This document shows, piece by piece, positions 44,190 through 56,454 of a DNA stretch of 64,000 nt. The stretch spans positions 97,981 to 161,980 of the forward strand of contig CALNHX010002984.1 in assembly GCA_940337035.1 (NCBI GenBank), given 5' to 3'. Within the stretch, counting starts at the first letter, position 1, and each line of letters begins with the position of its first letter. The DNA comes from Agriotes lineatus. Lineage: Eukaryota; Arthropoda; Insecta; Coleoptera; Elateridae. The notes beneath the pieces are model-generated. The model was not told the origin of the DNA, did not search any database, and saw only the letters and a list, made by a program, of their open reading frames with translations. A program made the translations under genes and the position numbers.

Positions 44190-44886
44190 ACTGAAAATAG
44201 CAGTTTGGAACGCCAACGATCTCAGTTAACACAGTTGTGAAGCACAAACATCTTCCTACCTTACCGAAAGACACTTCTTAGTAAAACAACAAGATATATC
44301 AACAGATCTACACCCTATAGTTTCTGAGGTTCCTCCAGGTAGCTTTCTCGGATCGGTTCTGTATTTACTATATACAGCAGACCTACCAGAATCCAAACTA
44401 ATTACAACCGCTACATTTACAGATGATACCGTCCTACTATGTTCTCGCCCCAGACCTGAAATTGCTACTAAAAACCTACAGCGCACAATAGACAAAAAGC
44501 TAATATGGCTAAAAAGTGGAAAATGATTAAGATAAATCAATGCAAGTGACGCTTACTACAAAAAGAAAAAACTGCCCTCCAATTACGTTAAATTTTAAAC
44601 CACTTCAACACGCAGAGAGTGCAAAATGTCTAGGAATACACTCGCCGAATGACTTGGCCAAAACACATTTTTACTAAGAGGAAACAGCTGGTACTAAAAC
44701 TAAGACAGATGTATTGGATGATAGGCAAACAGTCACAACTAACAACAGAAAATCAATTATTTATATATAAGGTAATTATAAAGCCAATTTGGAGTTATGG
44801 AGTCCAACTCTCGGGATCTGGCAACAACAGCAATATTGCAATTATTCAAAGTTTTCAAAGTAAAACTTTAAGAACAATAGTGAATT
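44190..44886 (+). pseudogene. Jockey-type ORF2 (endonuclease start and RT), relic
   Basis: Begins LKIAVWNANDLS, the usual first strand of the AP endonuclease, then stops; the rest of the endonuclease is deleted. The reverse transcriptase picks up with VPPGSFLGSVLYLLYTADLP and FTDDTVLL (about 44416-44440), where the usual catalytic box is F-A-D-D, so the two aspartates are kept. Then KCLGIHSP-like and WPKHIFTKRKQLVLKLRQMY, IYKVIIKPIWSYGVQLSGS and the thumb region up to the LTR at 44887. Dead copy. Confidence 0.75.
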
Positions 44887-46258
44887 TGAAACAATTTTTT
44901 GGCTTAGTCTACTTGTTTCGCCATTTATCCAATTATTTCAGGCTTAACCTGTATATTTTTAGTTGAATTATAAATCCTTTTGCATTTCAAATTCTTCTAT
45001 TTTCCAAAGCAGCGTATTTTATACCTGGATCAAGTTCCTATCGTTTGCACGATGCCCTCTCGACCTGCGCTATCTCTTATCAGAGTGCGAGTCTCCCTTT
45101 AGAAACGAAATTTTCGTCCGAGGCACTTATTCTTCTCGCTTCAGGCGGCGCATTTCGCGCGACCGAGGTTTGATTTTGTTCAAGTCAAATTACGTGCGCT
45201 CAACCAATTTCTATGAGCTTTGTGTTCCTAAGGGCTGATTATGATCAGGTACGATTGCGCTTTTCTGTCTTATTATCTCCATAGTAATTATATTTTCCTT
45301 AGCTCTTAATTATCAGTTGCAACCACGAGTTTATCTCGGAGGCCAAGTCGCTAACCTCATCGCACTTTCGACACCCGCTGGGTTCGGCGTATTGCCGCCT
45401 TTTGGAGATGCTTCGAAGCAATTTTCGGCGCATCCATGGCGATTTCAACAAGAGTTGTTGCCGTTTACGTCCAGCTTATGTTTCGAGGTTAGTTAGTGCT
45501 ATACCGGAATTATTTATCTACTTATCTTGAATACCTCGTTTTTCCATTTAAACATTTTAAACCCGTAATGATTTGGAATTTAAATTCATATATTTTGCCA
45601 TTATTTACATGTAACGTTTAATTTCATACATGCTCTTGTTTTACATTTAAATTTTTATACTTATATTTAATTATGCTGTATTTAAAGTTGCTATTTTGAT
45701 GTGTATTTCGACCCTCTGTAAAAGGTACAGTCACGCTTGTTTATTTCAATAGCCTAAACAGAAGGTATTATTAAATGATTGAGGTATGCATAACTCATGA
45801 ATAATTTGAATTTAAAGATATTAAAATAACCCGAAAGGGGTTTTTTAATTTTATGCGTGTCGCAACCTTCAGTTCACGTACACAATTTGGTTATAATATT
45901 ATTTGCATTTTAATTATTCTGATAATTTACTACTGACATTTCAAGACTTTTCTATTATTGATTATTAATTAAACGCTAGTCACTTGTAGTTTAGTTTTCT
46001 TATTATTTGAAATCTTTTGATTTCTGGCGCCCATTTCCATTTCCTTTCCTTTTTGAAGACATTCCAGGGTACATAGCTGATGATTTGAACCTACGATCTA
46101 AGGCCGCCGATATTTGAGTTAGCTAGGGCCATTGCGGTGAGTAAAGAGTTTTTTTGAGCTGCCGTGGTGTATAAACGGTAGGGGGGTTGATCTGCAATTT
46201 TTTACTACCATCAATTATTTTAATTAGTCAATCGCAGGTCGGCTTCTTTATTGTTTCA
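44887..46258. mobile_element. 1.37 kb LTR (solo LTR) inserted in the LINE
   Basis: Ends TGAAACAAT and ATTGTTTCA are perfect inverted repeats with TG...CA; a 4 bp duplication AATT flanks it (44883-44886, 46259-46262). Taking it out rejoins the LINE frame at IVN|SPWYVPN. There is no coding frame longer than ~90 codons and no internal domain. Base composition is more balanced than the flanks (GC-richer around 45050-45500). It is not visibly similar to the LTR at 21986-23776. Confidence 0.82.
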
Positions 46259-46467
46259 AATTCACCATGGTATGTTCCCAATACTGTGATACATAAAGAC
46301 CTAAATATACCCACCATGCAAGAAGAAATCAAAGTAAAAGTGCTAAGTACAGTGGTAGACTGAAAGTGCTTCCCAATAAAACGGTAGATAAACTTATTGA
46401 TACAATAGATCAGTTAAGACGACTAAAACGTTTTAAACCTTCAGACCTACCTGAAAAGACTGTGTGA
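46259..46467 (+). pseudogene. Jockey ORF2 C-terminus
   Basis: PWYVPNTVIHKDLNIPTMQE follows directly on the right LTR junction, continuing the frame left at 44886. Ends with RRLKRF-like and DLPEKTV and a TGA at 46465-46467, after frameshifts. This end is typical of Jockey elements that I recall from insects. Confidence 0.75.
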
Positions 46468-46486
46468 CTAATTAGTGCCTAGGCTA

Positions 46487-46941
46487 TAATAGTATATTAT
46501 GTAACAAGTTTTATAAACGTCACTTTAGTTGCGAGTTTTTTAGGCACGAGCGGAGCGTAGTGCAACGAGTGTTTAATAAACGAGTGTCTGGACGAATTTA
46601 TATATAATGTGTTACATACTATACTTTTTCTACGACCACAAATGTAGACAATATAACATCATATTATTTCATTAAGATTTGGAATTTTATGTTAGGTTAA
46701 ATTATGCCTGACAAACGTCAAAGTTGATTGTTGAAAACTAACTTGATTTTAGTTTTGGTTGTGGCTAATAAAGCAAATACTGTTTGAACCTAACTTCAAC
46801 TCGTGACTAAAACGTCGTTGCCAACTTCAGCCTGTGACTAAGAGGCTCTTTAGTCACAGGTTATGAAGGCATGATTAAAATGTCACTTAGCGACGTGTAT
46901 GTTAGTATGTTAAATGCTAGTTTAGTTACTGGAGTAAAAAA
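46487..46941. repeat. Y-X module pair, relative of 31964-32373
   Basis: Y part 46487-46625 (AATAGTATATTATGTAACAA to TTACATACTATAC) has at its centre GGCACGAGCGGAGCGTAGTG, a part missing from the copy at 31964. X part 46626-46941 starts TTTTTCTACGACCAC and ends GGAGTAAAAAAC, and is similar along its length to 32057-32373 (for example GGTTAAATTATGC, GGCTAATAAAGCAAATACT). Confidence 0.85.
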
Positions 46942-47400
46942 CATGTAAACAGCATATGTTGTTAACGTAGCTGGACGCTAAGAAGGTGAACACTCAATGG
47001 AGTGTTTCCTACAAGTAACTTGTAAATATAAATATATTGTAAAGATATTAAGTCATTTGTATACCTGACGTACTTAGAACTTATTGTCCACTTTGGACAG
47101 ATTGTTCAAATGCATTGATACATTACTAAAAAAATTATATAACGGAAAACTATTCTTCGAAATAAATTATGTTAAAAACTATACCCTTCATAAAGTTAGA
47201 AACCAATAAGAATGATTATTTCCTTCATGTCCATAATAATGCGTAATCATGGTAATAATATATGCTTTCGGACAGTTTAATATTGATTAATATTCAAATG
47301 TTAAAATTTATCCGCGGTTAAAAATGCGTCAGAATTTAATTGCTTCAGAATAATTCTGACATTGTTAGCAAAAGTGTTCACCAACTGAATGGGTACTAGG
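46942..47400. other. No gene seen
   Basis: AT-rich spacer with no features. Confidence 0.4.
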
Positions 47401-48040
47401 TAAATTGCTCGAATGCAATTGCTCGAAAACGAATTGCTCGAAATCAGTTGCTCGAAAGTCAATTGCTCGAATGTAACTTTGCTCGAATTGCAAGTTTCTC
47501 GAACAGCAATTTCTCGATTATCTGTTGCTCGAAAAAAATAAAGTTGTGAAATAGCCTTAATTCGAATCAATTAATATCAAATATAAAAAAACACAAGTTA
47601 CAAATTATAATCTTTATTAATAAAAAATAGGTATAGGTATGTGAGTAAGTTAATAATTATAAAAATCAAATATTATATGTTTTTAATATGATATGTTATG
47701 TGCTATTCTACGGACATAATTATATATATTTCTGTCATGTCCATAATGTTATTCACTAATATTAAAAGTCTCTGTGCACTATCACGATATATTCTTCGAC
47801 TTATGGTGTGTTGTTGACCGCTGACATACTGTTATATCCGTAATTCGTTCAAACTCTGCTCCCTCTTTAATGCCGAAATAAATTTCCAGATGTTAAGACT
47901 ACATAAATTCGAGCAAAACATTTTCGAGAAATTGCGATTCGAGGAACTTGTATTTCGAGAAAAGTAACATTCGAGCAATTTGATTTTCGAGCAATTGATT
48001 TCGAGCAATTGATTTCGAGTAATTGCATTCGAGGAATTTT
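47401..48040. mobile_element. Foldback element with arms made of 9-copy TTGCTCGAA arrays
   Basis: The left arm, 47401-47540, holds nine copies of TTGCTCGAA or a close variant (TTTCTCGAA) at 13-18 bp spacing; the right arm, 47907-48036, holds nine copies in inverse orientation. The spacers also match pairwise between the arms (for example AATGCAATT, AATGTAACTTT, AACAGCAATTT), so these are true ~135 bp inverted arms with an internal array, around a ~370 bp AT-rich centre. Drosophila FB/Galileo-type elements have this design. No coding capacity. Confidence 0.85.
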
Positions 48041-48772
48041 CCGGAGACGAACTGCATATTATCTCTCCTTTCAGAAAATAATCCGGCGTGCATGTAAACT
48101 AGCTGGAATAATTTTTTACGATTTTCTGTCAAACTGTTTTGCTCTGATGAAATATATCTCGCACATTTTTAGCCTCACAATTTTGTTGAGCAGCAAATTT
48201 ACTTGCTAAATTTCTTAACAAAAAACGTCAAAATGTAATCGGCTATTATAATGCACTTGGGATATTACTTTTGAGTAATTTTCCGGAGTTGTCACATATT
48301 GCAATAGTTGTTTCAGTAACAATGGCGATATCGATTATACAAACCTTTGTATCGCGTGGTCCAAAAAAACTCATTTAGGGCAGGCCTCGAACAGAAAGAT
48401 AAAAAATCTAGTCATGTCTTAACTTAAGCCTGTAGGTGAATGTCAGGTTGTATTTTGTTTATGAGAACATTCGTCACTGTGACAGGCAAAAATTACACTG
48501 CATTAATAAGTGTACTTGTATCAATCAAAACTGAAAATAAGATGGCATATACACAACAACAACGAGTGTATTAATCATAGCCAACAAAAATTATTTTTAT
48601 TTAGTGTTGTGTATATTTTTAGGAAATAGTTCAAGATCAAGATGTAATTTAGTTCTCTCCCACTTATGGTAGTTCATTTCCTTCAGTAGGTATGTATCAA
48701 GTTATAGCAAACTTCAATTTGATCATGGCATGCTGCAAATGAGTTTTTTTAACACACGATAGAAACGACTAC
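48041..48772. other. No gene seen
   Basis: AT-rich spacer between the foldback element and the SINE. Confidence 0.4.
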
Positions 48773-48784
48773 ACCAACTGTTGT

Positions 48785-49102
48785 TTGTTTGTTAATGGAC
48801 ACGGTCTAGGCATGCAGAGTACCAGGTACCTTAGACACCAACTGCTACGGTCATATCGTCAAAGTCCTATTTAGAATTTTGCCGAGACTAAGGAGTTCCA
48901 ACCCTAGCAAGGGATCTTTTACATGCTACACTTCGTAGTAACATGGGACCCACGGCTTTACATCACTTCCGAATGATGGCATTCTGTAGAGGCTTTCATC
49001 TGCATTTTTTTATTTTTGAAAACCTCACCGGGACCGGGAGTCAAACTCGCGACCCTTACATCAGTAGTCAGGATGCTTACCACTAAGCTACCAACCCCGG
49101 CG
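48785..49102 (-). mobile_element. tRNA-derived SINE with 12 bp target duplication
   Basis: ACCAACTGTTGT at 48773-48784 and 49103-49114 flanks a 318 bp unit. Read on the minus strand, it starts with a tRNA-like head: A box TAGCTTAGTGG (exact consensus) near 49090, B box AGTTTGACTCC near 49045. A ~200 bp body follows and the 3' end is AACAAACAAACA-like. All the parts of a SINE mobilised by a LINE are present: internal RNA polymerase III promoter, body, short repeat tail and direct repeats. Perfect duplications point to a fairly recent insertion. Confidence 0.88.
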
Positions 49103-49114
49103 ACCAACTGTTGT

Positions 49115-50355
49115 ATAATGGCCATTATTGAAATCGCATAGCATTGGCTAAAAGCTGTAACAAGCTAAAGAAAACAATATTAAAACAGCATAGCCATGAA
49201 TTAAAAATTTGACAAGTAAACAAGAATTATTAAATTTATAAATACCTTGTTTATATTTTTACTTTATTTTCTTTAATCATGGTATAGTCTTCTTCTCCTT
49301 CTTGCGGTGCCTATCCGTCTAGTTACATAATGCATGATTATCCTACTCCTCAAGGCGATTTCAACAACATTAACTGAGTGATGCAACAACAACTGAATGT
49401 TTCTGAATACATAAACATTATATGTTTTTCTCGAACGACTGCCATTACAAACTAAATAATGCAATTCTCACCCAACTGTTGGTTCGGCCTGTTCCATTAA
49501 ATAAATTATCAATTTTTGCATTCATTTGTGGTTTTCATAGCACATTACATATCCAAACAAGTGATCATAAATTCAACTCACATTATGTTTAAATGCAGTG
49601 TTAAAATTTAATGATTGAATTATTGCCAGTAAAACGCTCCCCAATGCAGAATGGAGGATGGGAAATGGAATCGTAACTCCGCTTTCAATTTACATAGAAT
49701 TTAATTTTGGTGCAATAGCTGCATTATTGCACTGAGAATCGTATTTTAGAAAAGTGCTTGACTTTTTAACAACTATCAAACTGCAGCCATGTTTTCCCAG
49801 GTGTATTATGTGAACAAATGAGTAGCACACTTACGAGACTTCTATAAAAAATAAAAAGACATTTTAAAAATCGGAGATAAATAGGTCGCCTAACCTCTTA
49901 CATTTAAAACTTTGAAGAATGTATAGTATCATAAGTGCTTGGGTTCTTAAAAGTAAAGTAATGCCATAGAAGCTATTCGCCGTAAAGGTGCAAATCAACA
50001 AAATGTTGCTACTTTCTTCAGACGCAGTGGCCCAGTTGCAAAGATTTCGCTTGACGATAATAAAATTGGCATTTTGGCATTGGCATGATAATGGAAGACT
50101 TGAAAAGCTTTACATTTCTTACATGTATCTGAAGTGTAGCTGATCACTCTCCCTCAATATGTAATAAACAATTTCTCTTATTGGTAACGTTTTCTAGGTT
50201 ATGCCGTGGACATCGATTGGGACTTGACGTGACGCTAATCATAGTGTCAGCTTCTTCGGAAGTTCGTAATGTTGTAGTCCCAATTTTCTCGTTATATACC
50301 CAAGAGCTCATACAAATCTTCTGTGTTACTGGGACTTGTAATTCTGCTGAGTTTC
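49115..50355. other. No gene seen
   Basis: AT-rich; short frames only. Confidence 0.4.
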
Positions 50356-50709
50356 TCACATAAAAATTTTGCTTTTTGTCAAAGATGCTTTCCGTGTGTT
50401 GCTAAGTCGGTAACCATCTTCTCGATTGAAGCTGTTCGGCTTTTTAGCAATTTCTAGGGAGTTTCGAATAATGCATGAAAAGTAGTAGGTAGTCTTCTTA
50501 ACTATCATCTTTACATAGTAGCAGTTTATTCTGTGGTTTCCTTGTCCTAGTTGGTGCTCGGCGATGGCTGAGCTTGGCGTGTTTTCAAGTCGCCTATGGT
50601 TCAAATGTTCTCTTATCTTACATTGAATGCTTCTCTCCGTTTGACCGATGTAAGATTTGTCACTAGTAAATTGGAGCTGAGAAACCCTTTTTGCCTGTAG
50701 CCTAGACAA
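50356..50709 (-). pseudogene. Penelope-like element GIY-YIG endonuclease, relic
   Basis: Minus frame of 117 codons with no genuine start. It contains KSYIGQTERSIQCKIREH, SAIAEHQLGQGNH, then LEIAKKPNSFNREDGYRLSN, the familiar end of the GIY-YIG nuclease of Penelope-like elements, which nicks the target for insertion. The GIY half is changed: the position of the conserved G-V/I-Y reads R-V-S, and the usual Cys pair before YIG reads F-T-S-D. So the first catalytic Tyr and the CXC motif are lost although YIG stays. No reverse transcriptase lies upstream; a 5'-truncated, dead copy. Confidence 0.8.
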
Positions 50710-53700
50710 GGAATCTCATTGTACCATAGTAAACCCAGATAATTTTCTTATTCAAACACATTCTTATTCTATCGGTCGCTTTGGTGCTCTAGCGATGAAG
50801 TGAGTAATTCTAGGTTTGGGTTTCTCTGATTTTCTCGTGTTCTGGAATACTTTTCTGATATCTGGTCGACTGTATTCATTAGGCAGACCTTGGAGCACGT
50901 CTTGCTGCATTGCGGCCCAGGTACTCCGGTGGCCCGGGAACATGAATCAGGTACTAGGCGACGAGAGGCTGTAGGTAAACGGTCTGCGACAATTGGTCTC
51001 CAGGCTGCCATGGCTGAATATCCAAAGCAAACTCATAGTTCTACTTCTTTCCGCAACGGGGTGGTTTATTCTGCGTTTGATATTCCAGATAGCTTTCGCC
51101 AAGGTCCGTGGGTTACACCCAAAGAAAACAGTCAAAATAAAAACATCTGTCGATTCCAAATTTACAACTCAAAATCATTCTTCAAAATAAGTATCAAAGT
51201 GCAATGTATTTGTACAGTATATAATTAATAGTCTATTTGCTTGTGCTTAAACTTAGTGTCGCGTATGTTTATTGGTGAATTTATTGGAGGCGATTAATCA
51301 GAATCACAGAGAGACTGAATTACGCAATATTGTGCGCTTTCGTGACTTGGACGTTTGCAGATTACTTTTGAATTTCAACAAATCGTACGAGTTTTGTGTT
51401 CGGGCTCCTCTAATTAAGCTGAAGCCTGTTGTGCTTCCTTTTCCGGCGGATAATTTACATACGGGAACGTATTCAGGTCAAGTTCTACAGTGGAATTCAG
51501 ACTTCTTACGAATGATGATTGTACACTGGGTGCTTTCAGGAAGATACTTATGTAGTGCACCGAAACGGCGCCTACGACGCACGGGAAGGTCGTTGTAATA
51601 TCGCTAACGCACCTAGACGGCGTCACTTAGACATTACAGGCTATCACAAGGTTTTAGAAGCGTAGGTTCCATGCTGGCATATTAGAAAAATATAGCTAGT
51701 GCACCAAGACAGAGTAACTTGGTTCTTACGGTAAGGTTCGGGCGGTGTTGAGGCACATCACTGACCCAGCGCCGGTGCGTAATCAGTTTAGATCTAGGAG
51801 AAGCTTTATTAGATTCGGTAAGGCGGGATTTGCAAGTTACCAGGTTCGACTCTTCCGCAGGAATCGAACGCGGCTGAGGAATTTCGCTGGCAGGCGGTAC
51901 AAAGCGTTCTCTGGCCAGAGCCTGTAGAGCCCTTTGCGATATGCTAATCATATTTAAATTATTTTCCAGAAAAATGTCCATAAGGACAAACGTTACATGC
52001 TGACAAAGAAAACACAACTGTAGTTTTCAACAGAAAGGACTACTGTGACAAAATTTAATCGGCATTGAGCGATGAACAATACGTAACACTGAAGAAAGAC
52101 CCAACATCGAGGACAGAACGCTAAATAAATGGAGCCACCAAGATTTCGTTAACACCAGAGTCAAAACATCGATGATAATTTATTTATTATTAGTTTATTT
52201 TCTAATTGTTCATCAGAGCAACACGTTAGTAGTTATAATTGTATTGATCTACTTTATAACAAGCATATTGTGTTTCCTATACCTCGTAGAACAGACTAAC
52301 TTAATTGCAATATCCACAATGTAACCTTTCTGAACTTTAGATTAAGGGCTGACCCATAAGTGAATGCACAATATGACCTCTTGCAAATTCGAAATTTAGT
52401 CGATTCTTTTACAGTTATGTGTTCATTTGTGTCATTGTGTTAGTTTCGTAATATTTTGTCTCAATAATACATTTGAATAAAGAAAAATATGGAACTGTTA
52501 CTTGGACATATATGCTAAAGTTATTGAAATAGATCAAACATCATTTTATGCTTTAACTTATTGCTCACCCTTTAGTTTAATGAGGTTACAGATACAGATT
52601 TAAAGAGAAATTATTACTCGTGAAATTAGACCAGCAAGTGCCTACAACAATGGCTCTTTACTGAAATGCTCTTCAACTTCAACGAAACGTGGATTAAATT
52701 GCTTTATGTAGGCGAATGTTGTGAAACACCTGCAGTAATTACGGAATCGCTATGGAGAAATGTCTTAGCTAAAAGTGTATATGACGTACATGGGTAAAGT
52801 TAGTTATCTAAAGGGTTTGTTACATAAGTAATTAATTCCTCAATGCAGAGTACTCAACCCTTCCGAAGTTGCATGCAGAATATTTCACATAGTTACTAGT
52901 TACGCTTAAATTGGAGAAGATGCGGGCCGAAGTAACTGATCCGTAGGTGATCAAGTTTAAATTGTGAAGGTTTACGCGTGGGTTCAAATAGCGTAAGAGG
53001 AGCTTTCTTCTAATTTTGAAAATTGTATGTGTTGTTCATCGGTCGATGAAAATACGAGAACGCGTGAATTTAAAACTTTTGCATGTTGGCTATTATGGAT
53101 ACCTATATGTTTCTGTTACTCAGCTTTCTTTGAAAATGCAGACTGGTAGCTGAAAATGGTTTTCACATAATATTGCATACTATTACGTGCGTGCTGTTTT
53201 TGATACTACCTACCATGGCTTTTTAATAGTGTGAAGGTGTGAACTCCCGTTATTGTTTTTGAATTTTATTATCACTCCAGTGTGCTATCTCATGTCACTG
53301 GTAACACGTCTTTTAATTAGCCGTACGCTCTACTGTAATGTTAGTTTATATTGCCCTGGGTCGCTAACTTATTCAGTCTAGGAGGTATAAGACTATTAAT
53401 GTCGTCAGTGCGGTTAAGGAGCTGTTAATATTGTTTTTGGCAGTTCGTTGTTACCTGAAATATTGGACTACAAACACTACCAGCATGAAAACCCAACAGT
53501 TTACATAAAAAACATATAATCTGCAAGAAAAACACAAATACAAGGAAATACACAATACAAAGGCTGTACGCTACAAGTATGTAAAACAACTTAAATAGGC
53601 CCCTAGAATTCAATTATCAACGCAAAGTTCAATGTCACTAACGCTAAATGGAATTGCATACCGCGAACCTGTCTATCTTAAAATGCGCTTGCAAGTAGCG

Positions 53701-55224
53701 CCGCCTGGCCCGTTTAATTTAAACAACGTGTTGAGGCAACAGATAACGCAATAACTTTGCGTCAGCTGCTTACAGGTAAATCCCCTTTGTCTTTGATAGA
53801 CCACCTGCATTGAAGCAATTGCCGAAGATATTTCAATCGCCTATTATTTTGTAGCAAAGTTTATAATAAGAACTAACCTTGCTTTTGTTTACCCCAAGTG
53901 TTCTCGTGTCAGGGCACGAACAGCGTTGCTATGGCGGCAGATCACAGCTTCCTTCTGTGGGACGATGCAGTCGCATTTCGGCACTCTGGAACCTTCGAGT
54001 GCCGGCGGCGATTGCTGCAGGCCAAAACTTCACAATTTCAGCAATGCACGAGTCGCCTAACTGTTCGCGACCTTGAGGCCGCTACGCACTCCTTAAGCGC
54101 TTGGGTCCGACTGACTTCCCCCGGGTCCACGACATCGTTGCAGTTCTTCATAACTGCAACTTTTTGATCTCTTTATCACTCTGCATCCCGAATTAGCTAT
54201 TGTTCCGCATTCACTCACGTTTGCACTCGCGTTAAGGCACTTATAATGCGCGGCCGCTTAACACATCTCAACTACTTATACGGCGTGCTAACTTAACATG
54301 CTAGCAAATAAAGCATACGTTTAGCTAGCAATGTAAGTAAGAAAAAGGTATAAAATATATAAATACAGGTGGCACCAATTGCCCCGTTTCACACTTTAAG
54401 GTTTTGAACTTGGAATTAATGAAACCAGAACTTTAAAATAGATTGTTATTGATTTTCATTGAAATACAATTTTGATTGATTGTCGGTTTGGCTGCGATAT
54501 TGAGTGGTAAATCTAAAAATTTATTAAATATCATCTCATTTTCGAAGTAATTGATTGTATCACGCTAAACGTTATTTAACCTTTTGTCGTTTCAAATAAA
54601 TATAATTGAATAATCAAGGAACTTTAACTTAATAACTCGTCAATAAACAACTTTCAAACCATGGAATATACACCAGCTACTGTGGAAATTTTTTGTAAAT
54701 TGAAGGTTTTGAAATAGATTTTTTGTTTTTAGTGTTTGCAAAACAGTAATATCTACTTAAAGTCTTGGTATTTCACTTTTGAAGTCACGAGAAAGCACAT
54801 GAATATTTTACACACGTATCTATTGAAAGAGACTACGTTGCGACGTTGATAAAGCGGACAACTTATTTGTAACATTCTAAATTATCAATCATGCTGTGGC
54901 ATTCCAGTATGGTGGCAGTGAAAAAAGTGATTGTAAATCGAGACCGTATTTGCGAATTCACTATCTACGTAATCATTAATGGATTGCGCACTTATTATTT
55001 ATTAGGTAAGGGCACACGAAGGCTATTTATGTACTGAATTTATCCATGAAATATTTACTAATAAGTAGAGTTTATAATTTGATGATTTTACAATTAGTAA
55101 GTAAATGTTTGCTTAACTTTTACAAGAATTTTTCTAGTAGGATATGCATTTTTAAACTAAAAATGTAATTCGTTGGCTTCTTTAAATCATCTGGCATTTC
55201 ATTATATATTTGCAAAATTTTTAG
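50710..55224. other. No recognisable gene
   Basis: Long stretch of AT-rich DNA with two more balanced islands (about 50870-51110 and 53890-54170). The frames in these islands (for example plus 50890-51228 and plus 53898-54167, starting MFSCQGTNSVAMAADH) show no domain I can name. A B-box-like TTCGATTCC on the minus strand near 51865 has no matching A box. Confidence 0.35.
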
Positions 55225-55758
55225 ATTGAGACACTCTACGCTCCAGTTGATACTAACGCAATACGTGAAGATGGTCAAGATTCAAATAGTTTGGTCAAAG
55301 GCGGTTAACGAGGACAAGTTTTGTTTCCTGCTTGTTTCCCAAATGAATACGTGGGTAATTCATGTTTTACTAATAATATCCCTTGGTGCGATGCCGCTAT
55401 TTGCGTAGGTCTTCGTTCAAAGGACAATATTTAAATAGCTCGTTCCTGAAAGGAGAGTGTAAATAGTAGGACAACTTGAGGTTACAGGCTTCTGGAATTG
55501 ACAGATAATTTAAAAGTGCTAATTACATTAAAAATCTGTGAAATATCTCTTCTTAGCGGAACAGACCAAAACGGAATTCCATTATCTTTGCCAAAAGAGA
55601 AAGCAACCACAGCTCTTTTGTATGAAAGAGTGAAATTATGCTATATGAACCTTGACCTACATCTTAATTGTAGATTGTTGTTAAATGAAAAGATCATTAG
55701 TATTGCAAGATTTAAAAAAAATATAAATAATGCTTTAAATGTGAAGGGCTCTAAATGA
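55225..55758 (+). pseudogene. Fragment of an unknown protein-coding sequence
   Basis: Two open parts. 55226-55440 in one frame reads LYAPVDTNAIREDGQDS and, past a stop, FPNEYVGNSCFTNN, which look protein-like but match nothing I know. 55498-55758 is an 86-codon frame (ICEISLLSGTDQNGIPLSL, KATTALLYERVKLCYMN, ending NALNVKGSK) that starts at a TTG. Probably remains of an element next to the module at 55764; function not assignable. Confidence 0.3.
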
Positions 55759-55763
55759 TATTA

Positions 55764-56144
55764 ATCTACGACAGTGCGTAAAATAGACTTTTAGTTGGTT
55801 ATAGTTTTAAGTTTGTAAAGCATGTTTTCATTAGTTCACGTTGTCAGTAGCAACGTGTTTAAAACGATTTCATTAGTCGCGTCGTCAGTAGCAACGTATT
55901 TTAACATTTTTAACCACACAAAATTTCGACCGGTTGCTAGTAATCCTAATTTACATATAAAATATTTTTTTATAAACACCGTGTTTTATAGATTCTATCG
56001 TAGATATCATATTGTGCGATACACATGCGTAAAGCATCTTTAGTCACTTGCAGAGCTTAAAACGCTTGCTCACTCGCGTTGTAACTCTGTCCCACTCGTG
56101 ATTAAAGATTAGCTTTAAGCACTTATATCGTAAATTACTATTAT
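55764..56144. repeat. X-Y module pair (TCTACGAC family, subtype D)
   Basis: X part 55764-56006 begins ATCTACGACAGTGCG and ends CTATCGTAGATA. The Y part, 56007-56144, begins CATATTGTGCGATACACATG and ends GCACTTATATCGTAAATTAC; arms share GCTTTA, AGTCAC and CTCGC words. Two closer copies are at 60268-61020. Confidence 0.8.
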
Positions 56145-56454
56145 CGGTTGCAGGATATTAATCTCTTGTTTCATATACAAAAGTAGGCTGGTAACTAAAT
56201 CATAACTGATCCGTACGGTAATAGTCCATTACCGTACACGGCAACCATTACCCTACATAGCAACCCATAAACTATTGAACAAACCACGGATGTTTTGCAT
56301 CATAACAGCCTTAGATGTTTTAAAATCCTCGCTCAACATCTGCGGCAGTTATGATACTCATAACATTCCTAGATATGTTAATAGCTATTATCATATCCAA
56401 TATAAAAACTTTAAATACAGAACAGAAATTAAAATATAATAGTTTTAGATATAG

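Larger units (their letters stand above)
42890..46467 (+). mobile_element. Jockey-like non-LTR retrotransposon, decayed and split
   Basis: ORF1 and ORF2 remnants on the plus strand up to 44886, then a 1.37 kb LTR, then the last ~70 codons of ORF2 at 46259-46467. No poly(A) tail or target duplication was found. Parts of the endonuclease and reverse transcriptase are deleted. Confidence 0.8.

Noticed and set aside
46025..46034. TGGCGCCCA as primer-binding site of an LTR element
   Set aside because: It lies inside the 1.37 kb LTR, whose outer ends are fixed by AATT duplications, so it cannot be the start of an internal region.
47907..48036. CRISPR-like array (regular short repeats)
   Set aside because: Repeats are 9 bp, the spacers are short and match the inverted arm on the other side; eukaryotic foldback element.
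51850..51960. tRNA-like sequence on the minus strand (TTCGATTCC)
   Set aside because: Only a B-box-like word; no A box at the right distance.
53898..54167. Coding exon (MFSCQGTNSVAMAADH...)
   Set aside because: GC-shifted island with overlapping frames, no domain, no splice sites that fit.
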